64,000 nucleotides of DNA. Origin: an uncultured Odoribacter sp. GTDB lineage: Bacteria > Bacteroidota > Bacteroidia > Bacteroidales > Marinifilaceae. The position numbers and the translations under genes are program-made. The notes under the pieces were generated by a model. It was not told where the DNA came from, did not search any database, and was given only the letters and a program-made list of their open reading frames with translations. The DNA is taken from assembly GCA_944321165.1 (NCBI GenBank), contig CALUKE010000007.1:119457-183456 (forward strand). The letters are read 5' to 3'. The first letter of the stretch is position 1. Every line of letters begins with the position of its first letter. This document shows positions 34,060 to 42,747 of this stretch, in pieces.

Positions 34060-36426
34060 ATGGAAAATAATTTTTTGAACTTGGCAGATATACCCACGGG
34101 CAAGGAGTGTGTGATTGTAAAAGTTCATGGGCATGGCAGTTTTCGGAATCGTATTGTAGAAATGGGTTTTGTGAAGGGAGAGACAGTCTCTGTGATCAAA
34201 AATGCTCCTTTACACGATCCGATCGAATATAAGTTGATGGATGGGCATATTTCGTTAAGACGGAGTGAAGCCCGTTTGATTGAAGTGGTCTGTACCTCTT
34301 CGGTTTCTCAGGAGGGGTATAACGGAACTTTTACGGAAGCGGAAATTGCTCAGCAGATCACGGAAAAATCTCGGACAATTAATATTGCGTTGGTCGGGAA
34401 TCCGAACTGCGGGAAGACCTCTTTTTTTAACAGGGCTACGGGCTTACGGGAGAAAGTGGGGAATTATAGCGGGGTGACGGTGGATGCCAAGCAGGGGACT
34501 TTTCATCACAAGGGGTATACCATTAATCTGATCGATTTGCCGGGTACCTATTCGATTACAGAATATACACCGGAAGAGATATATGTTCGGGAATACATTA
34601 TCAAGCATCATCCTGATCTGGTACTGAATGTGGTAGATGCCTCCTGTCTGGAGCGGAATCTTTTTCTGACGACTCAGCTGATCGATATGAACATCCGGGT
34701 GGTGATGGCATTGAATATGTTTGATGAATTGACCCGGGAAGAGGCTCACCTGGATTATGCCTATTTGGGACAATTGCTCGGAATTCCGATTGTTCCGACG
34801 ACCGCTTCCAAGGGGATCGGAATCGAAGATGTTTTGGACAAGATCATCGAGGTTTTCGAGGACCGGGCCAAAGAGTCCCGTCATGTCCATATCAATTATG
34901 GACAGGAAATGGAAAAAGCCATTGAACGCATAAAAGTTGAAGTTGTTCAAAACAAGAATATTACCGATGAATATACGCCTCGCTATGTAGCGATTAAGTT
35001 ACTGGAGGATGATCGTATCATGAAGGAACAGTTGGCGGTTTTGCCGAACTATGACCGAATTCTGGCGGTGAGTCAGAGAGAAAGACTGTTGTTGGAAAAA
35101 GAGTATAAGGAGGATTCCCGGACCATTATAACGAATCTGAAATATGGATTTATCCGGGGGGCTTTGCAGGAAACTTTTCAGTCGGGCGCGAAAGATAAAC
35201 GGCAGTTGACAACGGCCATAGACACTTTACTGACTCATCAATGGCTGGGCTTCCCGTTTTTGATTTTTTTTATGTGGCTGATGTTTCAGGCTACGTTTAC
35301 TTTAGGGGATTATCCGATGGGATGGATAGAAACCGGGGTAGAAGCCTTGGGGAATTGGGTGGCGAATATTATTCCGGAAGGTCCTTTGAATGATCTGCTG
35401 GTGAACGGAGTCATTGCCGGGGTGGGAGGTGTGATCGTGTTTTTGCCGAATATCCTGATTCTGTTCTTTTTCATTTCTTTAATGGAAGATACGGGCTATA
35501 TGGCGCGGGCAGCCTTTATCATGGACCGTTTGATGCATAAGATCGGTTTGCACGGAAAATCATTTATTCCGCTTTTGATCGGTTTCGGTTGCAATGTACC
35601 GGCCATTATGGCGACCCGGACGCTGGAAAGCCGACGGGATCGGATCATTACGATGCTGATTGTCCCGTTTATGTCCTGCAGTGCCCGCTTGCCGGTCTAT
35701 ATCCTCTTGGTATCCGCTTTTTTCCCGGTGCGACAGGGACTGATTCTGTTGTCCATTTATCTGATCGGCATTTTGTTGGCGATTGGCACCTCTTTGCTGC
35801 TAAAAAAGACGCTGTTTGCCAAGTCGTCGGATCCTTTCGTGATGGAGCTGCCGCCCTACCGGATGCCGACTCTGCGGAATACCGCTATTCATATGTGGAG
35901 CAAGGCCGGACAATATCTGAAAAAGATGGGTACGATTATCCTGTTTGCCTCTATCCTGATCTGGGCGTTGGGATATTTTCCCCTGAACCGGGGCGAAGTG
36001 AGCGATGAAACGGAACATCTTGAAAATTCTTATATCGGACAGATTGGAAAAACCATAGAACCGGTGATTGCTCCGCTGGGATTCGATTGGAAGATGGGGG
36101 TCAGCATTGTCACCGGTTTGGCTGCCAAAGAGATTGTGGTAAGTTCCATGGGAATTTTGTACCATGTGCCTGATAGCGAAGATGATTCACAACGTTTGAT
36201 TGAGAGCCTGCAGCAGCAGGTGAATGATGCCGGAGAAAAAGTGTTTACCCCTTTGGTGGCCTATGGATTTATGCTGTTTGTGTTGATTTATTTCCCTTGT
36301 ATGGCGGTCATCGCTGCCATCCGTAAGGAGGCCGGTTGGAAATGGGCTGTTTTTTCCATTTTTTATACGACAATCTTGGCTTGGCTGGTCGCTTTCGGAG
36401 TTCATCAAATCGGTAGTTTGTTTTAA
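34060..36426 (+). CDS. feoB: FeoA-FeoB fusion, ferrous iron transporter
   Basis: This is a 788-residue protein. Residues 1-75 are a FeoA (SH3-like) domain (IPTGKECVIVKVHGHGSFRNRIVEMGF). The G domain follows at about 105-270 with GNPNCGKTSFFN (G1), DLPGTYS (G3) and ALNMFDE (G4). The membrane part has Gate motifs in GFGCNVPAIMATRTLESRRDR and PFMSCSARLPVYILL, with the Cys residues thought to line the iron path, and a C-terminal gate near LAAKEIVVSSMG. It imports Fe2+ across the inner membrane, as expected for an anaerobe. A tiny Cys-rich membrane protein follows 14 bp downstream, and a palindrome overlaps its promoter. Confidence 0.96.
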   Translation: MENNFLNLADIPTGKECVIVKVHGHGSFRNRIVEMGFVKGETVSVIKNAPLHDPIEYKLMDGHISLRRSEARLIEVVCTSSVSQEGYNGTFTEAEIAQQITEKSRTINIALVGNPNCGKTSFFNRATGLREKVGNYSGVTVDAKQGTFHHKGYTINLIDLPGTYSITEYTPEEIYVREYIIKHHPDLVLNVVDASCLERNLFLTTQLIDMNIRVVMALNMFDELTREEAHLDYAYLGQLLGIPIVPTTASKGIGIEDVLDKIIEVFEDRAKESRHVHINYGQEMEKAIERIKVEVVQNKNITDEYTPRYVAIKLLEDDRIMKEQLAVLPNYDRILAVSQRERLLLEKEYKEDSRTIITNLKYGFIRGALQETFQSGAKDKRQLTTAIDTLLTHQWLGFPFLIFFMWLMFQATFTLGDYPMGWIETGVEALGNWVANIIPEGPLNDLLVNGVIAGVGGVIVFLPNILILFFFISLMEDTGYMARAAFIMDRLMHKIGLHGKSFIPLLIGFGCNVPAIMATRTLESRRDRIITMLIVPFMSCSARLPVYILLVSAFFPVRQGLILLSIYLIGILLAIGTSLLLKKTLFAKSSDPFVMELPPYRMPTLRNTAIHMWSKAGQYLKKMGTIILFASILIWALGYFPLNRGEVSDETEHLENSYIGQIGKTIEPVIAPLGFDWKMGVSIVTGLAAKEIVVSSMGILYHVPDSEDDSQRLIESLQQQVNDAGEKVFTPLVAYGFMLFVLIYFPCMAVIAAIRKEAGWKWAVFSIFYTTILAWLVAFGVHQIGSLF

Positions 36427-36440
36427 CGCGATCTCATGTC

Positions 36441-36620
36441 ATGCCATCGATACAGCATATCATTGTTTATCTCCTGATCGCTTTTGCCTTGGTCGGTTTG
36501 GGGCGTTTCGTCTACCGGAAATGGAAAACTTTGAAAAAGGAAAGTACCTGTAGTTCCTGCGATCACTGCCCCCTGAAGGCAGATTGTGGCCGGAAATCCA
36601 TACCAAAGAAAAAGAATTGA
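36441..36620 (+). CDS. FeoB-associated Cys-rich membrane protein
   Basis: This is a 59-codon gene 14 bp after feoB. It encodes one N-terminal membrane helix (HIIVYLLIAFALVGLGRFVY), a basic stretch (RKWKTLKK) and a cytoplasmic Cys cluster CSSCDHCPLKADC, followed by a Lys-rich tail. This matches the small Cys-rich proteins found beside feoB in many Bacteroidota and Firmicutes, which may bind iron or an iron-sulfur cluster to assist FeoB, comparable in place to FeoC. Position, size and four clustered cysteines make the call solid. The mechanism is not known. Confidence 0.88.
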   Translation: MPSIQHIIVYLLIAFALVGLGRFVYRKWKTLKKESTCSSCDHCPLKADCGRKSIPKKKN

Positions 36621-36975
36621 ATAAGTCGTTTTCTGAAAGGCTGAAAAGAAATCTTTTTGTTATAATCTTCATATTATTTTGTGTTCTAAACACACTTCTA
36701 TTAACAAAATAATTGGAATAATAATATTGATTATTGTTTTTTGTAGTTTTTTTATTATTTCCCTGTCTAAAATGTTCTTAGATTTACTGTTGCTAAGATA
36801 AGTTTTAAATGTAGGATTTTTGGTGAGAGTGTTCTGTGGTTTTATAATGAAATTGCTGGATATACACTTTTTATTAAAAATTTTTATTTAAAATAATCAA
36901 TAAAATCATCAAGTTTGCATGTTTAAATGTATTGTTTTATTAGTTTTTTTTTATGTAAATAATTCAGTGTTAGAA
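36621..36975. other. AT-rich intergenic region, no gene seen
   Basis: This 355-bp, very AT-rich stretch lies between the feo operon and the frameshifted lipoprotein gene. A near-match to a -7 element (CAAGTTTG, 36909-36916) could serve the downstream gene. No terminator hairpin with a clear stem was found after the Cys-rich gene, and no RNA gene is recognised. Confidence 0.5.
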
Positions 36976-38015
36976 ATGAAAAAGATTGTTTATTTGGCGA
37001 TTCTTCTGAACATATATGCTTGTTCAGGGGGTGAATTTGAACTTTTTGAAGATGAGACTGACGTATTAACTAAAGTTGTTTCAATGCAATCAGATGTTAA
37101 TAGTGAAAATGGTTATTTAATTGTAAAAAATTTTCAAGTTTAGATTCATTACTTTTTGAATTAGGAAAAATGACAGATTTTGAACGATTATCTTGGGAGA
37201 ATAGAATGAATTTTGTATCTGCTCATACTTATTTTGCACCATATTTTAATATTTTTGATACAATAAATTCCGAAGGAGAAATGCAAGAATTTGAAAGGAG
37301 ATATCAACATGTTTTAAAAATAGAAGAGGATGATGATGGGTGGAATATTGATTATCCTTTTAATGTTGAGAATCTGGAATATGTATTATCTAAAGATGGA
37401 AAAATAAAGATAGGGACAACTTTATGGCTTTATAAGGCTGATCGAAAAATTAATATACACGATGTAACTCAGGAAAAATTGGAAAAATATAAAGAGGCAA
37501 AAGTATCTATACTTGATAAAGGGGTTTCTGTATATTATTATAAGCCTATAAGATGGAGAGCTGCCCGTGAAAGTAATGCAGTACAATTAATTGATTATCC
37601 AGATTTACCTACTATAGATAAAAGACGATATTATGCAAGTCTTGATATTTTGAAGCGAGAGTTTAAAGATGGAACAAAAATTTCATATAGAAGAATTTTA
37701 GCATTGTTTCAACAAGGTAAAAAAAAGAAACTTTTTGGTTATAATGTTTATGCTACATCGTATTATGTCGTTATATTTTCTATTAGAGGCAATAATTGGT
37801 CATATGCAGATCCTTATAAAATAACTTCATCTGAAGCCAAAGGAGGTAGATATTATTTATTTGGATATGTGGATGGGCAAACTTTTCCTAGTTTTTCAAT
37901 TAGTGTAAAACATGGTTCACGAGGATATACTTCTGCTCCTCAAATTGATTATACTTATTTTGGTAGTGGGGATGCTAAATTTATATCTTATGGGAATGAG
38001 GGGTATAAGAAATAA
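36976..38015 (+). pseudogene. Lipoprotein gene split by a -1 frameshift at A AAT TTT
   Basis: The first frame (36976-37143) begins MKKIVYLAILLNIYAC, a lipoprotein signal, and stops after NGYLIVKNFQV. The second frame (ATG 37170, but open before it) runs to 38015 and reads ...SSLDSLLFELGKMTDFERLSWENRMNFVS. Joining the frames by re-reading one T at 37134 gives NGYLIVKNFSSLDSLLFELGK, a continuous and sensible protein of about 346 residues. The join site is a canonical slippery heptamer, A AAT TTT (37128-37134). It is a one-base loss, a sequencing error in A6T4, or real recoding. The protein resembles Bacteroidales DUF4848-type lipoproteins, an uncertain call. The region is much more AT-rich than its neighbours, suggesting transfer. 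Confidence 0.7.
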
Positions 38016-38045
38016 TCAGATTGTTTTTTATTTAAAGTTTTAGCG

Positions 38046-38654
38046 ATGAGATACTTTTTTCTGTTATGGTGTGTGTGCGTGTTGGGAGGGGGAAGAACGT
38101 TTGCCCAGCAACATGAATGGGGTTTGGGAGGAGGATTTTTTTTAGAGAATTCAGATCGTGAATTGGATAAAGTATGGATGGAGGGTGGAGAACTTGGATT
38201 GTATTACCAGTATACTCCCATGAAGTGGATAGGACTTCAAACCGGATGTTTTTATCGTTATGTTTCTAAAAATACTCCTTTTATTACTCCCAAGGGCTCT
38301 ATTTTATTACCACTCCGTGCAATCGTTTTCCCCGGTTTCCATTTGAATCTGTTTGGAGGTGTTTATTTGGATCACTTGTTGAAGGATTTGTTGGAGATGG
38401 GCGACTATGATCGGGATACAGGTACTTATTCTTATTTTGCCATTGACCGAAAACCGGCTTGGGGATATGAAATCGGCGGCCGGTGGAATATGAAACATGT
38501 GCGTCTTGTGTTGAGTTTTCGCCGGTGTTTTTCTTCTTTCCTGAATTTTGAAGGACCTAAAGATGATCCTTTTGACAATCGTTATGCTCCCGTGAAGCCT
38601 AAGTCTGTACATCTTTCTTTTGAAATTCCTTTGGGACGATATGGAAAAAAATAG
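38046..38654 (+). CDS. Outer-membrane beta-barrel-like protein
   Basis: This 202-residue secreted protein has a signal peptide ending GGGRTFAQ. Alternating hydrophobic strands with aromatic residues (HEWGLGGGFFLEN, GLYYQYTPMKWIGLQTGCFYRY, HLNLFGGVYLDHLL) and the ending KSVHLSFEIPLGRYG suggest an 8-strand barrel of the OmpA/OmpW-like size. No named family was recognised with certainty. The DUF4249 gene starts inside its last codons (ATG 38641 against stop 38654), so the two are translationally coupled, and a TonB receptor gene follows. Confidence 0.7.
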   Translation: MRYFFLLWCVCVLGGGRTFAQQHEWGLGGGFFLENSDRELDKVWMEGGELGLYYQYTPMKWIGLQTGCFYRYVSKNTPFITPKGSILLPLRAIVFPGFHLNLFGGVYLDHLLKDLLEMGDYDRDTGTYSYFAIDRKPAWGYEIGGRWNMKHVRLVLSFRRCFSSFLNFEGPKDDPFDNRYAPVKPKSVHLSFEIPLGRYGKK

Positions 38655-39597
38655 AAAAATTATTAGTCTGCTGTTTCTTTCGTTTTTGATTTCTGCTTGT
38701 CAGGAAGTGGTGTATTTTGATTCCGGAGCGACTCCGCGTATCGTGATCAACAGTGTTCTGAAAGCCGGTGACGATATCATCGGTTTGCAGGTTTCTTTGA
38801 CTCATCCGATCGGCGACACTGTTTGGAAACAGATCGAAAATGCCGAAGCCGTGCTATTTGAAAACGGTGAAAAAATCGGTGCCTTTCATTTGTTGCGCCC
38901 CGGTTGGTACAGTATAACACATCCGGTACAAGCAGCTCATACTTATCGGATAGAAGTCAGTGTACCGGATTATGGTCGAGCCTGGGGAGAGACCACAGTC
39001 CCCAGGACGATACAGAAAGGAAGAATAGAAATCGATCCGCCACGCAATCCTTACGGGGCGGTTCTGGTCGATCTTTATTGGCAGGATGATCCTCGTGATC
39101 GGAATTTTTATTGGATCGGCGGGGCCTATTCTACTGTGTTTACGTCGGAAGTTTCTCCTGCACAGGATTCCACTCTCTTGTATTTAAACAATACTTATTA
39201 TACCCGAAGTCCTCTGCCAGATCCATTCAATCGGATTTTTGACGAATCGGATTTTTCCTCGGTTTTTTATGAATATCTGATCCGAATTGAAGACAGCGGA
39301 CGTTCGGGGGCGGATCTTCATCTGCTTTACCGGAGTAATATTGGCGCCGGAAGATACAAGGCCTTTTTGTTGAGTACGGATCTACACTATGATGCTTATC
39401 TGAAATCTTCTATCCTGAACCGTGAGAATACGGATAACATGGAAATGTTGCCTTTGTATTACGAACCTGCCTATACTTATTCTAATATCCATGGCGGAAC
39501 GGGATTGGTTGCCTCTTATGTGCATATAGAGAAAATGTATTATCCTGATTATGAGAATTTTTTTGATACTGCTTTTACTTCTTCCATTGTTGAATGA
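38641..39597 (+). CDS. DUF4249 lipoprotein (TonB-receptor partner)
   Basis: The start at MEKNRKIISLLFLSFLISAC gives a lipoprotein signal; an earlier in-frame TTG is less likely. The 318-residue product begins its mature part with a short leader and then GATPRIVINSVLKAGDDIIGLQVSLTHPIGD, typical of the DUF4249 family, with an N-terminal beta-sandwich-like domain and a C-terminal mixed region. DUF4249 proteins are usually encoded next to TonB-dependent receptors and are thought to serve as their surface partner. It overlaps the upstream barrel gene by 14 bases and the receptor gene by 47 bases. Confidence 0.85.
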   Translation: MEKNRKIISLLFLSFLISACQEVVYFDSGATPRIVINSVLKAGDDIIGLQVSLTHPIGDTVWKQIENAEAVLFENGEKIGAFHLLRPGWYSITHPVQAAHTYRIEVSVPDYGRAWGETTVPRTIQKGRIEIDPPRNPYGAVLVDLYWQDDPRDRNFYWIGGAYSTVFTSEVSPAQDSTLLYLNNTYYTRSPLPDPFNRIFDESDFSSVFYEYLIRIEDSGRSGADLHLLYRSNIGAGRYKAFLLSTDLHYDAYLKSSILNRENTDNMEMLPLYYEPAYTYSNIHGGTGLVASYVHIEKMYYPDYENFFDTAFTSSIVE

Positions 39598-41884
39598 TCT
39601 TTCCGCTCAGCAGCGTTGTACTATCAGTGGTTTTGTTCGGGAGGCCATCAGTGGGGAATGTCTCGGGCAGGCCACCGTTTATGAATTGAATACCGGTAAA
39701 GGTACCGCCTGTAATTCGTTCGGTTTTTACAGTCTGACGCTTCCGGAGGGGGAATATACCTTGCGGGTGGACTATGTTGGGTATGCAACCCAGTGGGTAA
39801 ATCTTTCGCTTTGCCGGGATACTGCTCTTTCTTTTTCGCTGGAAAGTGCAGGTTTACTGGAAGAAGTTTCGGTGACGGGCTATTCTCCTTTTCTGCGTTC
39901 TACGTTGACCGGTAAGCATACCTTGCCGTTGGAACAGGCGAAAATGCTTCCCGCGTTGTTGGGAGAAACCGATGTGATGAAAGTATTACATACTTTTCCC
40001 GGGGTGAATTCCGGCACGGAAGGACTGTCGGGTTTTAGCGTACGGGGAGGCAGTCCGGAACAGACACAAATTTTACTGGATGGCGTACCGGTATATCATG
40101 TCAATCATGCCTTGGGATATTTTTCTGTTTTCAATGGGGAAGCGTTGCAGGAATTGACCCTTTATAAAAGCGGGATTCCTGCCCGTTATGGGGGACGTCT
40201 GTCTTCGGTATTGGACATCGCCATGAAAGAAGGCAATCAACAACAATATGCCGGCAAGCTTGCGCTGAGCCCTTTGGCCGGTAGTGTGACCTTTCAGGGA
40301 CCGATTCAAAAAGACAAAGCTTCTTTTTTAATTTCGGCTCGTCGGACTTGGGTCGATGCGCTGTTGGGAGCTGTAACTCATCTGACTACTCCTGACAGTC
40401 GGATGGGGTACGGTTTTTACGACCTCAATGCCAAAGTTAACTGGAACGCGGGTACACGGGACCGCCTTTTCTTCAGCTTTTATAATGGTCGGGACCGGTT
40501 TTACAACCATTGGAAAAATGATGGCAAAAAAGATAGATACGACTATGCTTGGGGGAATCTTTCAACCTCTTTGCGCTGGAACCGGGTGGTATCACCCCGG
40601 ATGTTCTTTAATCTCCAGACTTATTATAGCCGTTTCCATTTTTCGGACAACAACCGTTTGTATAACAGTGAAACCCAAAAGTATGAATTGAATCGTTCCC
40701 GTTCTTTTTTGGAAGAATATACGGTTAAAGCGGATTTCGACTATTTGCCCTTTGACAGGCATCATTTGCGTTACGGTGGTGCTGTTTCTTATCGCTATTT
40801 CGCGCCCGAAATGTCCCGCCGGGTTTCTGCATTTGCAGATACCACCTGGAAAGATGATTCGCAAAGTGGCCTTTGGTCGGCAGAGCTATATATCGAAGAT
40901 GAGTGGCAACTGGCTTCCCGCTGGTTGCTTAATATCGGTCTTCGGGCTACAGGATATTATACCGATCATGTTGACTATTATTCTTTGGAACCTCGTTTGG
41001 CCTTGACTTTTTTATGGAATACGCAAAATTCCTTGAAATTTTCTTGGACAGTCATGCAGCAGCCCTTGCATTTATTGACGAATTCGGCCTTGTCTTTACA
41101 AACGGATCTTTGGGTTCCGGTGACTGATCGGATTAAACCGGCTTGTTCACATTTGCTGACTTTCGGGTTTTATCGGCAATTTTCGCCGCAATTGGAATTT
41201 TCGACGGAGATCTATTACAACGACCTGCACCGGGTGATCCGCTATCAGGAGGGAATACACTATTTGAAGCAAAAGGACAAGAGTTGGCAGGACTATGTTT
41301 ATACCGGAAAAGGACGGGCCTATGGATGGGAAACCATGCTATGTAAACGCAATGGAGTCTGGCAGGGCTGGATTGCCTATACCCTTTCGCGATCGGAACG
41401 CAGTTTTCCGGCTATACAGCAGGGGGCTTGGTTTCCTTTTGAGTACGATCGACGTCATAAATTGAATGTTGTGGCTGATTATGCCTTACCTGACCGGATG
41501 GAATGGAAATACCGGAAGAGTTTTTCTATGAATTTTGTTTATGCCAGCGGCAGTTATACCACCATGGGACGACAGGCTTATGCGGCAGCCCCTTTCCCGG
41601 AGGGTTCTACGAAGATCGAAAGTTGGGGTAACTGGTGGCAGCAGCGGGAATACATCGATCGACCGAACAATTGTCGCTTGCCGGACTATCACCATCTAGA
41701 CGTGGCTTTCCATTTGAAAAACAAGAAACAGAAAGGCGATTCGTGGAGTTTCAGTATTTATAACCTTTATTTCCGAAAGAATCCGAGTTTCTATTTCCGG
41801 ACTTCCCGTTCGGGGAAGGATGAAATCCGGCAGATTTCTCTGCTTCCTTTTGTGCCTTCGGTGACTTGGAGGTATGAGTTCTGA
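39551..41884 (+). CDS. TonB-dependent receptor with CarboxypepD-regulatory-like domain
   Basis: This 777-residue outer-membrane receptor has a signal peptide ending NDLSAQ and a carboxypeptidase-regulatory-like domain at about 22-105 (ISGFVREAISGECLGQATVY...). The plug domain follows with ALLGETDVMKVLHTFPGVNSGTEGLSGFSVRGGSPEQTQILLDGVPVYHVNHALG, then a barrel of about 500 residues ending FVPSVTWRYEF. The terminal Phe is the usual BAM signal. It is shorter than SusC proteins and has no SusD partner; DUF4249 takes that place. The ligand is unknown. Confidence 0.92.
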   Translation: MRIFLILLLLLPLLNDLSAQQRCTISGFVREAISGECLGQATVYELNTGKGTACNSFGFYSLTLPEGEYTLRVDYVGYATQWVNLSLCRDTALSFSLESAGLLEEVSVTGYSPFLRSTLTGKHTLPLEQAKMLPALLGETDVMKVLHTFPGVNSGTEGLSGFSVRGGSPEQTQILLDGVPVYHVNHALGYFSVFNGEALQELTLYKSGIPARYGGRLSSVLDIAMKEGNQQQYAGKLALSPLAGSVTFQGPIQKDKASFLISARRTWVDALLGAVTHLTTPDSRMGYGFYDLNAKVNWNAGTRDRLFFSFYNGRDRFYNHWKNDGKKDRYDYAWGNLSTSLRWNRVVSPRMFFNLQTYYSRFHFSDNNRLYNSETQKYELNRSRSFLEEYTVKADFDYLPFDRHHLRYGGAVSYRYFAPEMSRRVSAFADTTWKDDSQSGLWSAELYIEDEWQLASRWLLNIGLRATGYYTDHVDYYSLEPRLALTFLWNTQNSLKFSWTVMQQPLHLLTNSALSLQTDLWVPVTDRIKPACSHLLTFGFYRQFSPQLEFSTEIYYNDLHRVIRYQEGIHYLKQKDKSWQDYVYTGKGRAYGWETMLCKRNGVWQGWIAYTLSRSERSFPAIQQGAWFPFEYDRRHKLNVVADYALPDRMEWKYRKSFSMNFVYASGSYTTMGRQAYAAAPFPEGSTKIESWGNWWQQREYIDRPNNCRLPDYHHLDVAFHLKNKKQKGDSWSFSIYNLYFRKNPSFYFRTSRSGKDEIRQISLLPFVPSVTWRYEF

Positions 41885-41901
41885 GGAAGAATGGTTATGG
41901 A

Positions 41902-42648
41902 TTAAAAAAGCTTGAGGGTGATCCGTTCCGCTTCTTTGCGTCGACGGATCCGCTCTTCTTCTCCCCGCCGGAATACATACACCAATCCGTATTCTTCGCA
42001 CCGGTGGCGTTTTTCCTCTTCGTCCCGGAGGTTTTCGAAGTGTCGTTCGACTTCATTCCAGAGCTCCAGAATCAAGGCATCGGCTTCGTCCCGAAACTGG
42101 GCTACGTTGCCGCTTTCCCGGGCAGAATTGTTTTGGAACTGTTTTTGCCGGGTATAGTTTTCTTTGAAATTTTCATAATTGACCTTTACCAGAGCGATGG
42201 AAGGGCAATAGATCGGGTTGCCTCCGCCGTTGGTGATCCGATTCTGTTCGCCGGCAATGATTTTTTCACCCCATTGCAACAGATCCTGCTCGGTGAGCAG
42301 GGAAGGGACTTTGGAACTTTTTTCATCCAGACCGTAGAAGGTGCGGGCAGATGGTTTCAATTCCCCCCGGGCAATACAAAAATTCAGGACCTGAATGAAA
42401 TGGGATATGTAGAGTCGGGCTTTCCGGGTATGTTCGGAAAATTTCTGGCTGTTGCCGGATTGCTTTTCTTTGGCCAATTTGGAATTGTTGATAGCCAGTT
42501 CAAATTTGGGTAAAAAAAACTCGATCTTTTGTTTTAAGGCAAAAGGGAAAGCAATGGTATCTATTTCAAGATTTTGGCCTTTTTTCAAAGCGGTTTTTAA
42601 AGCTCTGATTCTGGCTGCATCTGTATTGGGTAATCTTCTGTAAGGCAT
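41902..42648 (-). CDS. Conserved hypothetical protein, family not recognised
   Basis: This 248-residue cytoplasmic protein has no signal peptide. It starts MPYRRLPNTDAARIRALKTALKKG and is mainly helical and charged. A middle segment, HTRKARLYISHFIQVLNFCIARGELKP, and a loop with NRITNGGGNPIYCPSIALVKVNYENF look structured, and the C-terminus is Arg/Glu-rich (RRGEEERIRRRKEAERITLKLF). I do not know its function. It stands alone, convergent with the TonB receptor gene (18 bp apart), and a short inverted repeat (AGTTTAT/ATAAACT, 42650-42670) lies directly upstream of its start. Confidence 0.75.
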   Translation of the reverse strand: MPYRRLPNTDAARIRALKTALKKGQNLEIDTIAFPFALKQKIEFFLPKFELAINNSKLAKEKQSGNSQKFSEHTRKARLYISHFIQVLNFCIARGELKPSARTFYGLDEKSSKVPSLLTEQDLLQWGEKIIAGEQNRITNGGGNPIYCPSIALVKVNYENFKENYTRQKQFQNNSARESGNVAQFRDEADALILELWNEVERHFENLRDEEEKRHRCEEYGLVYVFRRGEEERIRRRKEAERITLKLF

Positions 42649-42747
42649 AAGTTTATTCTTTTGATAAACTATAAAATACGTTACTGCGAAGGTATTGAAA
42701 AAAACAATTAAATCAATATTCGTAGATGCGTTTTTTGAGTTTTTATA

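Noticed and set aside
42004..42513. A 169-codon plus-strand frame inside the unknown gene at 41902-42648
   Set aside because: I considered it as the true gene, but it has no start context. The minus-strand frame runs the whole length with normal composition and begins right after an upstream gap.
42650..42670. AGTTTAT/ATAAACT inverted repeat upstream of the unknown gene as an operator
   Set aside because: The arms are only 7 bp of AT-rich sequence, likely by chance in this background.
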